A stretch of 64,000 bases of DNA from assembly GCF_932526225.1 (NCBI RefSeq), contig NC_064035.1, forward strand, positions 3,099,501 to 3,163,500. Direction: 5' to 3'. The notes beneath the pieces were generated by a model. That model had not been told where the DNA came from and searched no databases. It worked only from the letters and a program-made list of their open reading frames with translations. How positions within the stretch are numbered: position 1 is the first letter of the stretch; the number at the start of each line of letters is the position of its first letter. The DNA comes from Nematostella vectensis (taxonomy: Eukaryota; Cnidaria; Anthozoa; Actiniaria; Edwardsiidae). Below are positions 32,501-45,097 of the stretch, piece by piece. Made by a program: the position numbers and the translations under genes.

Positions 32501-35500
32501 TCACCTGGTTCATGCGGATTAATTTATTAATCCTTTCTTGGCGTATGGTGTTCTCAGCCTCGCTGCCAAACCGTGAAGTCTTGTTCCTGATGTTACAGAG
32601 ATGTTTGACCAAGGGCGACATATAGGGTGGGTCCCTGGATGAGATTTTGACCTTGATACAGGGGAAACTTTGATCAAACAAATTCCACAACCTGTCATTC
32701 AAAGTTCGTACGCATTCCTCAGGATTCTCAAAAATGAAATCTTCAGCCCTCTTCAGCTTTGAAATCTCTAATTTCGAGTCCATAGCAACCTTGCTATGGT
32801 CACGTGTGTCCCTGAGGCTGACATATTTTCTGCTGGGTTTAACAGGGGCCAATGGCGGTACAGTGACAACAAGGTGGTCGGATCTTACAAGACCTTTGTT
32901 AACTGAGCCATGTTTCCATAGGAAAGGATAATTAGTGAGAAAGACATCCAGAATACGTTCTCCCCTGGTGGGGACCTTGACCATTTGGTGTAATGCATGT
33001 TGACGCGTAAACTCACTAATGTTCAACTGATTTATATCACCAGCTATGATGATCTTAGCATTAGGGTTCTCCAGTAAAATCTGGTCACAGGTATCAGACA
33101 TGAAGTCAAGTAATTCAGCTGCATCATAGACTGGGTTTGGAGGGTGGTATACACTAGCCGCATAAAATTCCGAGTTTGGTGTTGTTATTATGCACACTGT
33201 CTCAGATTCAAAACTAGCAGCTACATTGAGCACTTTGATCTTCCAATCATTTCGGCAGATGATTGCAACCCCTCCACCAGCTCTGAGATCCGCTCGGTCC
33301 TTCCTCACCATCACATAACCATCAGGGCAGATCAAGTGCGATAGAATCTTTTTATCCAACCATGACTCAGAGACGAAGCATATGTCGATCTTATTTGAGC
33401 TCAGCTCAGCATAAAGAGCCAGGACTGTGTCAGGCTTGGCAAGAGATCTGGCATTAAGAACCATGCACTTTGGGACTATTCTAGGAGCAGTGGGTCCTGA
33501 GAAAGGTTTAATAAACGAGAGAGTTTGCGTTCGTGTCGTTTTCCTTTCGTGACAGCCATTGCGTGACCAATTTGAAATAACAACAGGAATCTTGTAAACT
33601 TTGCTGTTTAGCTTACATAAGCAATTCCACATGAGAAACCATAAAAATGGAAATTTCAAAACTCAAATTTCTGAATGGATTTTTTCACATTTGTACTCTC
33701 TTATGTCTAGTGTTTATGAAATCAACACTTTTTCCCTGATGCACATTCAGAGGGGGGCACCAAACAACTAGACCGCCAAAGGTTTATTGACTTGGGAACA
33801 AGGCCTCACGACCACTATGTGGAATTCTTGTTATATAACACTCAATATTAAAATCATAAACCATGATTCTATTCATGATTTACATCCATAAATGTAACTC
33901 CTTTAAAAAGTTTAACAAAAAATAGGTGCATTCTTGAAAGTCAACCTTACATAGAAAACATCTAACATCTAACATAAGATTTATCACAAAGATAAAAAAG
34001 GAAACCCTACAATTTTGTCCGGGTTGAATGATGAGAAATTATTATTTGGATAAACCTAAGAATTATGATTGTATCTTCTGAAAAACTATCTTCTGGAAAC
34101 TATAAACATTTGTTAAAAAGTTTAACAAAAAATAGGTGCATTCTTGAAAGTCAACCTTACATAGAAAACATTTAACATAAGATTTATCACAAAGATGACA
34201 AAGGAAACCCTGTATAGTGTTTTGAATTTAGAGAATCTATGAATAGCACGATCATATTTGTAAAGTGTGTTATTATAATTATTATCATCCTTAAATCTTA
34301 TTATCTTTATTATATGATTAACTATTTTTGTTGTTGTTAAATTTTACTTGATGATTTAGATTGTGCAATTTGGCCTTTTCCCTGCAATGCTATCCACTTG
34401 GTAGTTTCACAAATTGAATAACAGCTTTTGCATATTTAACTGGCAATGGTTGTAGTTTATAGATACAAACAATAGGTGATTTGTGGGGCTTTGCTTTACT
34501 AAATTTATCTAGTATGCAGACAAATTACAGTGTACTGTAAAAATTTAAATGTTTGCACCATTTTGCCCCATGCTAAAATGTCATACATTCCCACTTCCTC
34601 TTTGCAGTCCGAGGAGCCAGAGCCTGAGGAGTATGACCATTTCACAGATGAAGAAGAATTTGAGGTACACTAATAATAGTCAAGTCTCATGTGATCCATG
34701 CTTGAAGATCAAGCAGCCTTTGAAGGAACTCCCTAAAGATCTCTACTGTAGAAGAAAGGCTGTGGAATACTTTCTGTATAACCTAGTTTTAAGGCTTCAG
34801 AATGCCTGTGATTGGTCAATGAAATGTATATGATTCTAATTTTATACAGGATTAGAATTAGATTAGATTACTTCAGCAACCTTTTGGTATGTAAGGAGTT
34901 GTGCTTTTAGATTGCATTATCAGAATGTCTGTGATGGAAAACTACTAGTTTGAAGGGAGGAAACCCTTGCGTGGAAGTGCAGATTAAAGTAAAAGTGCAG
35001 AACAAAGAGTTTGTTTGTATATCGTTTTAGTAAAAGGTTAAAATCTAAAATTGTTGTAACATGTATAGAGAAGTCTGTTCAGTAATTAACGCCTTCCCAC
35101 TTGTCTCTTTCAGGGTTACCACAAAGGGGAAAAGCCTGTTAAAGGGAAACCAGGACCACAACCCGACTTGAAGATAGAGAAAGTTCCTCTTCATCTGCGT
35201 GCTAATTGGGAAGGCTTCTATGTTGAGATCTTGACCCTAGCTGGGCTTGCTGCTTATGCTTTAAATTTCTTTGCTGGGCGAACAAAGAACTCAAAGCTAG
35301 CAACTGCTTGGTAAGTCTCATGCTGCAACAATTAACGAACAATTCCACACGAGAAACCAAAAATAATGGAAATTTCAAAAGTACATTTGTACTCTCTATG
35401 CCTAATGTGAAATCAACATTTTTTCTCCCCCCCCCCCCCCCCCCCCCCCCCTCTGGGTCTGGAAATGTGTAAAATCAGAAAGATAATACAATAAATTTTA

Positions 35501-38500
35501 AAAAATCATAGTAAGGCTACCCCCTCCCCCTAGAATTTATAGGCTAATTCTCGCCCTCCCCCTTAAAATTTAAGAGTTTTGGCTCCCCCTCCCCTCAGAA
35601 TTTCTTCTTTATTGCCATCCCCCCTTCTTGGAAACTTGGGCTTCTGGAGAGAAATAGGAAAGTCCTTTAATAAGAGAAAAAAAGATGTTACACACATTAC
35701 ACAAGAGCGTTACAGACGTTGTACATCTGGTTGCATTACAGACATTGATGCCTTTTGAACAAGTAAAACACTTAATATTTCATATTTATTGTTTGATACA
35801 TCACTCCAATCTCTCCAAATTATCTGTCAAGGACATATTGCAAAATTTGTGCTGTGAAAGCAGTTCACAAATTACTGTGTATTATTTGCTACATTTATGC
35901 ATTATTACTTCCATAAAAGAAAATGAAATAAAATGTTGAGTGATTTGGCCACTTCTTTTGAGACTGGTTGTGAGATGCAAAAGCAAAAACAAGTGTATAA
36001 CTTCTTCAAGAGATAACTATGCAAAAAAAGATCTGTAATTAAAAAAACATTCTTGATGTTTAGGCTGAAAATTTATAATACAAAAATTAGAAAAAGATAA
36101 AAATTCTTAAAAGCTGTATATAGTTTGTTTGATGAATTAGAGAGGATCGCTACTTAATCGTTTTGGAAATAGAATTTACTATAACATATGCAAATAATTT
36201 GTTTTTATCAACTGCATGGAAATTGTCTTATTGGTCTGCCTGTGGTTTTTAAAAACAATTATATATAACTGGATCTATAGATAAAAACAGGAAATTTACC
36301 AGTAGCTAAAAGAGAAAGTTGCCAAAAGATATATAAAATGCAATAATAATATAAAAATTAATTAAAGATTTACATTTTCACATGTGTAACGTCTGTAACA
36401 AAACATGTAACGTTTGTAACAGAACGTTTTCCTTTTTAGTTCAAGAATTATAGGTGCATTCTTGAAAATCAACCTTACAGTACATAGAAAACATCTAACA
36501 TAAGATTTATTAGAAGGACAACATCCAAATGATTTTAGATTCACAGAGTTTTCAATTTAGAAAAAGTTTTTGAAAAAAGCAGTTTTTCTGATGTAACGTC
36601 TGTAACGCTAACAAAACTACAATTTAAAAATCAGAAAATATATCTTTAGTTATTTTTTTAACATTGGCATCTTAAGTTGATCAAGCCTTAACTAAAAAAA
36701 CACAAGTATGATATTAAATAAAATGCAATGAAGATATGACATGATGAAATTTGAAAAATTTGTTCAAAATGTAATGTCTGTACAAAGAACTGCTCTAATG
36801 TTTTTTCTGTTAGTCTTAAAGTAATAGGTTGTCCTCTCAATCATTTCATATCAGTAAGCTTTGGAATTGTAAATGGAATTGTGATGTCACAGGCACACCT
36901 TTCGGCTTAGAGTTAAAGGCAGTTTTGCAGTATAATATTGTTTATTTACAACCCAATAGTAGGGATTGTTGAAAACATGTGAAAGCATCTCTGAAATACT
37001 GGTTATTTAGGAGTTCATATAAGCAAGAACCAACTTCTTTGTACTTGGTTTCTACATTTCGTAAGCTTACTAAAAAATGTTCTTATTTCTGTTTCTTACT
37101 TTTTATTAATGCTCTTTCAGGTTGAAATCTCATAAGGAATTACTTGAAAGTAACTTTCACATTGTTGGTAAGGGCTATTCTTTATTAAGGATACATCACA
37201 CATGAACAAACAATTCGAAGTTTTACAGTGGTGTCAGAATCCCCTCCCCCCCCCCAAAAAAAAGCTTTACGAAAAAAAATAAAGAAAAACTTCTGACTAT
37301 TGGAATATCCTGTACAAAAAAATACTTTAAAAATATGTCTTTTTGTCCATTCCTAACGTGATTATAACTGTTGCTTGCAGTTATGTATGGTAATATGAAG
37401 AAGCTACTGCTCACAATATCTACTTTTACATGGTCATGTTCTTTGGCCTTTATTCTATTCTAGGTGATGATGGCCAAGCAGAAGAACCACAGCAAGGCAT
37501 CATGGTCAAGGAAAGTGAGAGCCTCTACTCACTTTGGTGCACTGGTCGAACTGGCTGCAACGGCATGCTAGTGGAATTGAAGGTATTTCCACTCAACTCA
37601 GGCCAGTTGTAGGAAGGCTAATACTAACCCTTGGTTAGGGTTTATCTAGTAGATAACTTTACTAACCTGTGTTTAGCTACAGTAGCCCCTACCTGTTTTT
37701 CAAATGTCTAATAATTTACACACTGCTCTCTTCTTCTAGCTGCAAAAGAGACATGACTTGGTCAATGTGATGTCTTACCTTGTCAAGCCAGTCAAGGACA
37801 GTATTGTGAGTCATTGCAATTTACATATTCTACACAACGATTTTGTGGAATTTGCCTTACAGAGAAATACTAAAAGAAAATTAGTGTCTTCTAAAAAGTG
37901 CAATAATAACTTTTTTTCCAGGAAATTTTGGGTTTTAAATTACCTATTAGTAATTGTTTTTCCTCACAGTTGTTATCAAAGGCATTGACCAAACATGTCT
38001 TTGTTCTAGACTGTGACAGTGCACATGACTGATGAGGAGATGGACAACTTTGTGTTTGCTATTGTCCCAAAGAAGACTGTCAGCAAAATGCAGAAGGAGC
38101 TTCAGGACTTGGTGAGAGGCTATCAAATTTAGTTTGTTGTGATGACTTAAGCCACAATAGCTCAAAAAGGTTACTGCTCAATAGGAGAAATGGGCTCAGC
38201 ATTTGAAAGCAGATATCTGCTTCAAGAGATTTTATCAAATGCTGATAAAATGACACTTTCCTTTCAAGTACCTTAGTTAGGCAGCACATACATCATCCTG
38301 TACTGACAACTTTGAAAGTGTCTCACAGATTTTAGACTTGTTCATGGATTTATCCCAAAATCTCCTGTTATTGAGTCATTATCTTGGGCAAAATAAAATC
38401 TCCTGGTTTTACGAATCTCCTGGAGGTCGTTTCTTAAAGTTGCTGGTAATGTCTGGGCCTGTTAGCATACCAGGTGACTTTTCTTGTCTCCAGGATTATC

Positions 38501-41500
38501 ACGTCTTGAGATACTACTCCCTGTATTGAAAAACTAAATTTCAGTTTATGTCCACACACAAAGTACACTAATATGGCCATGAGGCTTATTGTTTTAATGA
38601 ACATGAAGTTAGTTAGTGTTTCTTACTTGTTGAGTGCTTTGCTATCCTGATCCACAGAGTTTCTTCTGTCCTGACAAGAAGAGTGGTGCTAAGTATGATC
38701 TCCCTGCATCACTGGTCATCCTTAGTGAATCTAATGAGGTTGCAAACACATTACTCACTCAACAGGTAAACATAATATCTTCTATCAAAAATACACAGAT
38801 TGTTTATGGTTTTAGATTGGTGATTTGATTACCCACATTAATTGTAAAAGAAAAAGAAAATTAATTTGGATAGCATTACCGTTTGCTTGCAGAAGTCATC
38901 AAAAGTAAAAGTGGAATCTCTTATGTATTTTGTAGTCTGTTTTGGTGGTGTACATGTTGTTTTTTTCCTATAAGAGGAATCACAGAAAGTTTCTTGCATC
39001 ACACCCTGCACAGGCAAATCCATGCTTTCTTGTAGGGAAGCCTTATCCTAAACTTAACCCAATTTTTGGCATAAATGCTACCAGGGTTAGGCAGCACTCC
39101 TAAAAGCGTTTTCAGCAGCATGATGCTTGTTTAATAGAATTTAAATAATATTACTAAGCAGATTTTATACCTAATTGATTTAATAGAATTTAAATAATAT
39201 TACTAAGCAGATTTTATACCTAATTGATTTTCATGTGGCATGATGCTTGTTTAATAGAATTTAAATAATATTACTAAGCAGATTTTATACCTAATTGATT
39301 TAATAGAATTTAAATAATATTACTAAGCAGATTTTATACCTAATTGATTTTCATGTGGCATGATGCTTGTTTAATAGAATTTAAATAATATTACTAAGCA
39401 GATTTTATACCTAATTGATTTTCATGTGGCATGATGCTTGTTTAATAGAATTTAAATAATATTACTAAGCAGATTTTATACCTAATTGATTTTCATGTGG
39501 CATGATGCTTGTTTAATAGAATTTAAATGACATTACTAAGCAGATTTTATACCTAATTGATTTTCATGTGGAACATACTGAAAAAAAAGGGGGGCCTCCC
39601 TGCCCTTTTTCCTTAAACGTATAATCTTGTTTCCGTAGGTGACCAAAGCCATATCCAACCATGAAGACATGTTCGAGTCTCTGTTGTTCTCAGATCAGTA
39701 TGTGGGGCCCAAGCAGGAAGATGAGTAAGTTGTATTAAAAAAAAACATGGAGTTGTAGCAGATTGTGCGTATTAAACTTTTTTTTCCTATTCAGAGACCA
39801 AGCTGCAGCCAAGCCATTGAAGCCCAAAAAAGTTTTGATTTTTAATTTTACAGGTGTGTTTGGTATATCTGTCTTCCCGAATTTTCTTTCCGTCACGTCG
39901 ATGGGTTGTTCACACAGTTACTGTTTGTTGTAGTGGCATATCTAACTTTCTATCTCATGGTTCCAGTGGCATCAAAAGGCAACACCAAGGTCCAAGACAT
40001 GGCTCGCCTGGAATCTATGATGAAGCTGGTCTTGCATTGTATCGACAGAGTCCGGAAGTTCCGTCTTGGCAAAGAGGTACATTCTGCATGGAAATAGTCA
40101 CCCTTCTTCAAACCCACGTCCTTTTAAAGGCCTTATTAACCCTTAAATGTGTCCCAGAGTATCAATCATTCAAATTAGAACTAATATAGTCCTAATTATT
40201 ATAAAAGCAAGACATATACACTAGTTTATAGCCTGTAGGCAAAAAAGGAGAAGAATAAAATAAAGAAGAAGTTGCCGGGAACTTATAAGTAACTACGAAA
40301 AAAGGTCATGTTTTGCAATCTCAAAATGCCAACAGTTTGCATTGTTCTTTATTGAAATGATGCAACAAAAACTATTGTTGAAGTACATAAACAAACAACC
40401 GACTTCTGCAGCCACATTTGATTACATTTGAAACCTCTTCAAAGTGCGCATTCTAAAGATTTATCCATCATTTATCCACTCATGGAAATACATTTTTTGT
40501 TGTAGCTATTTTGTTGTTATTTTTGTACTTTATCTGAACATTCTTTTAGTAAAACCATATGTTAGAGATAAGTATGATGGCAGGGGTTTTTGTTGTTTTA
40601 TGGTTTGCTGGTGATCTGTTTTAGGCACGAGCTAAGGCTGATAAGAACCGTCGTGAGTTAGAGGAGAATCTCCTAAAGCAGACGCATCTCCAACGGCAAG
40701 AGGTAAATTGAAACTCAAGCAAATACTGGCGCTCGTAAGCAAATACCACGGTTTTCAAGTACACATGCGAATTCTGGGGTTTATGGCTCATCTGCAAATA
40801 CAACGGTTTTCAAGCGAATTATACTAATGCAAATTCTGGGGGTTATGCTAGGGCTCAATCGTTCTTTCAAATCCCAAAAGTATTTTCATTGACATAGTGA
40901 TATTTATCGATATTTAATGGTTTTCTACAGGCCGCCCAACTGCGTCGGGAAGAGAAGCGGCGTGCGGACAAGGAGCGCATGATGGCAGAGGATGATCCCG
41001 ATCGACAGCGGCGTCTCGAGGTATGGGGTGGTTCTGTACTTACTGTCCTGGGCCCACTCGCATGCATTGTCACCAAGCCTGTGATTATACCAGTGAGAGA
41101 CAGTCTGGGCCGACTCGCATGCATTGCCACCAATCCTGTAATTATACCAGTGAAATCTCGCTGATGTAAGAAAGTGTGAGAGTGATGACCTACCCGTGAT
41201 ATACAGGGTTCGGAGTATGTCCTCTACACTACAGGCTTTTTATATTCAAGTTTCCTAATCAAGAAGTTTTACAATTAACCAGTGCCAAAAAGTATTTTGC
41301 TCCACTCTCTACTGCAGAGTTTGAACGCGCACATGATTTTAGCGCCATTTTTGGATAATACATTTATTAAAGTTCTGTCTTTAACAAGGAGTTAAAACCC
41401 TGCAACTTTTAAACACGCAATTTGTCTCTAGTTTATTGAATTGAAAATGTTTGTGCAGCATGTACTACTAACATAGATGGTTTTATTGTCGAATTTATTG

Positions 41501-41708
41501 AATTTCGCGTTGGTTCCATCTAATTTGTTTCGCTACCGAGGCACATATCATTTGGATTGGATAAACGGCAGTAGAAAATTCATGGCACAGATCGGACACG
41601 GGGTCTTAAAATGGCGATAATCTCTGTTGATTTCAGGAGCGCGTCAACAAAGCAGAGGCCAAGAGACGAAACCCGTTCAAGATCAAGCAGATAAAAGCCC
41701 GTGGCTAA
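29563..41708 (+). CDS. CCDC47: CCDC47 (calumin), ER membrane PAT-complex subunit
   Basis: Fifteen coding exons: 29563-29806, 30529-30575, 34608-34664, 35114-35310, 37121-37167, 37464-37582, 37740-37805, 38010-38111, 38658-38765, 39639-39724, 39795-39853, 39967-40076, 40625-40702, 40931-41020, 41637-41708. All have GT/AG junctions in phase, giving 493 residues (human protein about 483). Residues ~13-30 form a signal or membrane segment, followed by an acidic lumenal region (EEEEEDVSD, EEKDEEE, EEPEPEEYDHF). One membrane span lies at about 150-172 (VEILTLAGLAAYALNFFAG). A conserved cytosolic domain contains LWCTGRTGCNGMLVELKLQKRHDLV. The C-terminal coiled coil is very basic (REEKRRADKERMMAEDD...KRRNPFKIKQIKA). 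Family role: with Asterix/WDR83OS it forms the PAT intramembrane chaperone at the ER translocon, and it affects ER calcium. Intron 2 holds an antisense LINE. Confidence 0.93.
30815..33620 (-). mobile_element. Near full-length CR1/jockey-type LINE, antisense in CCDC47 intron 2
   Basis: The minus-strand ORF2-like frame runs from about 33600. An endonuclease/phosphatase domain (CMVLNARSLAKPDTVL, CFVSESWLDKKI, GGVAIICRNDW, IIIAGDINQLN, SDHLVVTV) ends at a TAA (32247-32249). The same frame resumes for the reverse transcriptase at 32246-31392, with LWKLANVTPIPKES, FSFDFSKAFDSVSHEIV, GVPQGTVLGPVLFSIMVND and the catalytic LLVKYADDITLSI. A frameshift near 31400 and a stop precede the C-terminal part (31318-31076, SKASSRLYILRVCKFYGY). 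The 3' end is near 30815 in AATAAAGATCTT. One nonsense codon and one frameshift suggest a fairly recent but dead copy. Confidence 0.87.
33615..33760. repeat. Dispersed repeat shared with 35335-35425
   Basis: CAATTCCACATGAGAAACC, AAATGGAAATTTCAAAA, ACATTTGTACTCTCT and GAAATCAACA recur in order at 35340-35425, where CACGAG replaces CATGAG. The left edge coincides with the 5' end of the LINE, so the first dozen codons of the LINE frame are flank-derived. Confidence 0.7.
33900..34215. repeat. Direct duplication of ~80 bp (third copy at 36448-36512)
   Basis: AAAAAGTTTAACAAAAAATA, GGTGCATTCTTGAAAGTCAA, CCTTACATAGAAAACAT and AAGATTTATCACAAAGAT occur at about 33905-33995 and 34116-34198, and in part at 36448-36512. 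All copies are in CCDC47 introns and non-coding. Confidence 0.8.
35427..35455. repeat. Poly-C run in CCDC47 intron 4
   Basis: Uninterrupted C tract of nearly 30 bases, followed by C-rich segments (35518-35630) that resemble the C-rich ends of other elements in this window. Confidence 0.85.
39117..39570. repeat. Compound minisatellite in CCDC47 intron 9
   Basis: A 50-bp block (TTTAATAGAATTTAAATAAT, ATTACTAAGCAGATTTTATA, CCTAATTGAT) alternates with an optional 21-bp block (TTTCATGTGGCATGATGCTTG). The first copies are in long-short pairs, later ones all long (71 bp). Nearly identical units imply recent expansion. It does not copy exon 9 or 10. Confidence 0.9.
40735..40850. repeat. Two-copy duplication in CCDC47 intron 13
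   Basis: GCAAATACNACGGTTTTCAAG and GCGAATT...GCAAATTCTGGGG recur twice within about 110 bp. Diverged, non-coding. Confidence 0.6.
41040..41160. repeat. Two-copy ~58-bp duplication in CCDC47 intron 14
   Basis: CTGGGCC(C/G)ACTCGCATGCATT and TATACCAGTGA recur once, starting about 25 bp past the exon 14 donor. The exon itself is not copied. Confidence 0.7.
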
Positions 41709-41921
41709 TGAAGCCTCCTTTTATCTTGTTCCATAATCCACTAATGGATCTGTTATTTTTATGTTTATTTTAAGGCTTGCTGTGGGTTATTTACCAGCGC
41801 TTTACCATCACAAGAAAATCTTATTTTCTCACCAATGCCAAACAAAGTTTCTTCATTTCTTAATATAATTAGCTTATCTACCGTGCTCAAGAAGGTGATG
41901 TTCTGATAGGCATAAAACGGA

Positions 41922-43073
41922 ATAAGGGAGTGTTCAATACACCGAGGGGGGGGGGGGGGGGGGGGAGGAGGGAATGTTTTCACTCAAGAGACCTTTTAAA
42001 TTCTAGAGCCCCCCGTTTCATTGTACACAATTCTTTCGGTGCCCCCCCTTTCAGAACCCCAAAATTTTCAGACCTCCCCCCTTTACGATCTCGATAAACA
42101 AAAAGGTCTTTAAATCTGGAAAAAAAATACTGCGAAGTTGCAAAAGGTCTTTAAATCTGGAAAAAGAATACTGCGAAGTTGCCCTCCTTGCCCAAGTTGG
42201 TGATGATCCAGTCAAGTTCATCATTGTTTCAGAGTCTGACATCTTTTCTTTACAACTTTCGGTTTCGGCCCTAATACTTTTATAATTTTTTTTGCATGTA
42301 AAATCGTGTAATTTTTTTTCCAAATCACCCCCCCCCCCCTCCCCTCAAAAGTCAAATGGTCCGCCCCTGAGGACGCCTGTGAAGGAGTATGCATTTTTAT
42401 AGATTTGTTTTTGTTAAGAATATTTTTCTGTATAAAAAAGGATAATGTCCAATGTATAGTCTAAAATACAGTATGTATACGTATCGTTTTGTGGATTTGC
42501 AGGCTCCACCACTGTTAAGAAGTTTATTTCCATTTTTTCCTGTTTAAGTGTTTTTCAAAATCCCTTGCAACAAAATGTAGTTGTTAAAGTGTAATAGTCA
42601 AGCCAAAACAACAGTGTATTAGTACTAAATAAACTAAATAGTATTTCAAGGGTTTTTGAAAACCACTCTAACTGATACTAAACTGTATCGGTAAATCTAA
42701 CTGTTATATACTGTTATAGCTGGAAGTATCTTTATTATGGTCTATAAAGACAAAAGTATAAAACACATTGGTAGAGTGGTTTTCAAAACCCCGTGCAACA
42801 AAATGTAACTGGTAAAGCGTAATAGTCAAGCCAGAACAAAAGAGAACAAAGACCTTACAGTGTATTAGTACTAAAAAAACTAAAATAGTATTTCACGGGT
42901 TTTCGAAAACCAAGTTGAGAAGTACGGCTTCTAAAAAATTCAGAGCCCCCCCTTTGAAGGACCTTTTTTTTTCGTAGCTCCCCCTTTTGGTGGTTAAAAA
43001 TGTTAGGAGCCCCCCCCCCCCTCAATATCCCCCCCCCCTTCCCCCTCGGTGTATTGAATGAACACTCCATAAG
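41922..43073. mobile_element. TIR element with G/C-run ends and 5-bp target duplication
   Basis: Element 41927-43068 begins GGAGTGTTCAATACACCGAG GGGG and ends, in reverse complement, GGAGTGTTCATTCAATACAC CGAGGGGG. Both sides are flanked by ATAAG (41922-41926, 43069-43073). Next to each end lie long G or C runs. The interior has an imperfect ~230-bp tandem duplication (CGTAATAGTCAAGCC, ACAGTGTATTAGTACTAAA, twice between 42570 and 42920). No transposase. It starts 218 bp after the CCDC47 stop, so it may lie in that gene's 3' UTR. Confidence 0.8.
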
Positions 43074-43554
43074 AGCGACTTTGATAACAACATTTGATGA
43101 TTGAACTTAAATATGTTCCTATTGTTGACTCCAACTCATGCAGAATATTTATTCACATTCAATCGTGAGTTCTCCGATCGTTTGGATCGCTCATGAGAAT
43201 CACTGATCGCCCCGGGGAAAACTTGTTGTTAATTGTTTTCTCTGCGGCAAAACAATGAGTCAAGCATTTTAATGTTTTCTTATTTTCATACCAACTAAAG
43301 CAGTTATACATTATGTGAAGGTGGTTAGGTTATTTGATGTTCTGAACTATGTTGAACAGAACATTTTTTCAATAAATTTAAACAATGCCTCCTCAATGGC
43401 TTGTTGTTTATTTACGACTTTCCCCTTAGGGACCCTGTAGAATGTTCGAGAGCAACAGGAATTCGCGCTTTCGTGAGAAATGATTGATTTATATAAAGCG
43501 CGGCAAAAAGACATCTGTGTTGAACATAAACTATAAACATTTGTATCTCCTTTC

Positions 43555-44371
43555 CTACCAGTTTGAGAGTATTTCTATCCCCCCAATGATAAACAAAATT
43601 GAAATAGCCATAGCTATGGATGTGTCTATGTACCAGTGTTTGGGGTACGTAAGCGTGTAGATGATTTGCCCAATGAACACCCCTAGAGACATGAGTGCTT
43701 CAAACACTGTATCGATGCTCAGCGTTAGCAAAGGCACACTTCTGAGACGCTTGGAGGTATTAAATATAATGTAGCTCAAAATACCATTCACAATAGCTGC
43801 TGTTCCAGACAGGATGATTAGAGATCTTGGTTGAAGTTCTTGCTTTGATTTAAAGAGGCTCTCACAAGAAATTCCAATTATTAAGGAACCGGAGAGAATA
43901 AATGACAGAGCAAAAAAGATGTTATTGATGCGTCCACGTCTTCGTTGCTTTTCCCTGCTTTGGTCGATATCTCTTAAACACCACAACACGACACAAGCTC
44001 CTATAAGCCCGTTAAATGCGTCAAAGCCCGCGCTTATGACCGATGAGCTTTGCCTGTCACCTCCTAATCGATCCTAAGGCAAATTCTAGAGTGGCGAACA
44101 GCAAAGAAACTACCGCGAATGTTATAACCAGGCATACAGCGATTTTTCTCCATTTTCTGAATTGAGGGTTGGTACGCAGTAAGGTCTTATCCTCTATCGA
44201 GTCGTGAGTACTAAATATTAACCAATGGCCTGAGCTGCCGTTTTCTTGATCCGATGCAAACACCGGCTTGACATTGGATGGAATATTGCATAAGCTTCCT
44301 CTGGTTTGGGTTGACTTATCTTCCTGGTCCTGTAATGGGGCGCTGTCCATTGGCGGTTCATGAGGGCGCAA
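43555..44371 (-). pseudogene. TMEM163-like membrane protein, frameshifted copy
   Basis: Clear paralogue of the intact gene at 48617-49399. Shared blocks include RKWRKIAVCLVITFAVVSLL, FATLEFALG, LWCLRDIDQSREKQRRRGRI and a C-terminus AISILFIIGGIEILSNW. The frame breaks after FALG, near 44060: a 10-bp insertion (GGATCGATTA, next to a repeated AGGA) relative to the paralogue leads to the stop SIRR*. The remainder reopens in another frame from 43989. Everything else looks selectively maintained, so the break is recent, polymorphic, or an assembly error. The two copies lie head to head 4.2 kb apart. Confidence 0.78.
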
Positions 44372-44661
44372 GATTGACTCTCAATTGCTTCTGCAGTCTT
44401 ATGACTGTGCTTTGGCTCTGTTGTTAAAAAGGGGACGAGTAAGTTATTACCTACTGAACTACACAAAAAGATAAGGGTTCTTTTGTTTTGGAGTATGGAA
44501 AACAATCGAAGTATTTTGTTTGTCTTCTAATCTTTGCTCATAATTAGAGCGCAGTCGTGTGGAAAATATAAGCACAACTGCTTATTTATTAATGCACAAC
44601 TACTTATTGTCATGACACGATAACGCAGCAACATGCAAAACAAGCAATGCCCGTTCTGTAT

Positions 44662-44717
44662 TAGTCTCCTGCGCAGCCGTCCTTAGCGTCACTAAGGACT
44701 GCTGCGCAGGAGACTAG
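44662..44717. mobile_element. Small perfect fold-back element
   Basis: TAGTCTCCTGCGCAG, CCGTCCTTAG and their inverted counterparts CTAAGGAC and CTGCGCAGGAGACTA form a hairpin of about 25-bp arms with a very short loop (56 bp overall). Likely a MITE remnant; no target duplication resolved. Confidence 0.7.
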
Positions 44718-44777
44718 TTTTGTGACACTATGATTAAACAAGAGCTACAGTTGAGTCCCGACAACTCGAACCTTCAA

Positions 44778-45034
44778 GGGAGTGCTTATTTAAATACCCT
44801 AAGGGGAGGGATGGGAAAATATTGTTGAGGGGGAGGAAATATATTGTTAAGGTTGGGGGTTGGAAAGATATTGTTGAGGGGAGGGGGTCTCCTAAAATTT
44901 TAACCACCCAAAGAAAGGCGGGCTCAGATTTTTTTATAGGTTCTACTAAAATATTTAGGGTTGTTAAAAGATGTCCTGTCTCCTGTATCACACCATTCCT
45001 CTCTCACCCTCTGAGGGATTTAATGAACACTACC
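44778..45034. mobile_element. Diverged relative of the G-run TIR family
   Basis: The left end GGGAGTGCTTATTTAAATAC CCTAAGGGGAGGG and the right end, in reverse complement, GGTAGTGTTCATTAAATCCC TCAGAGGG resemble the ends of the 41927-43068 element. G-rich inside (ATTGTTGAGGGGGAGG). No coding capacity. Confidence 0.5.
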
Positions 45035-45097
45035 GAGGGAAAAAGAAATTTAGTTCGAGACTTTGACTGTGCGAAAATGATGTCTCGCACTAAGCGA

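Noticed and set aside
42855-43070. 71-residue minus-strand frame
   Set aside because: Lies in the C-run end of the TIR element; no protein character.
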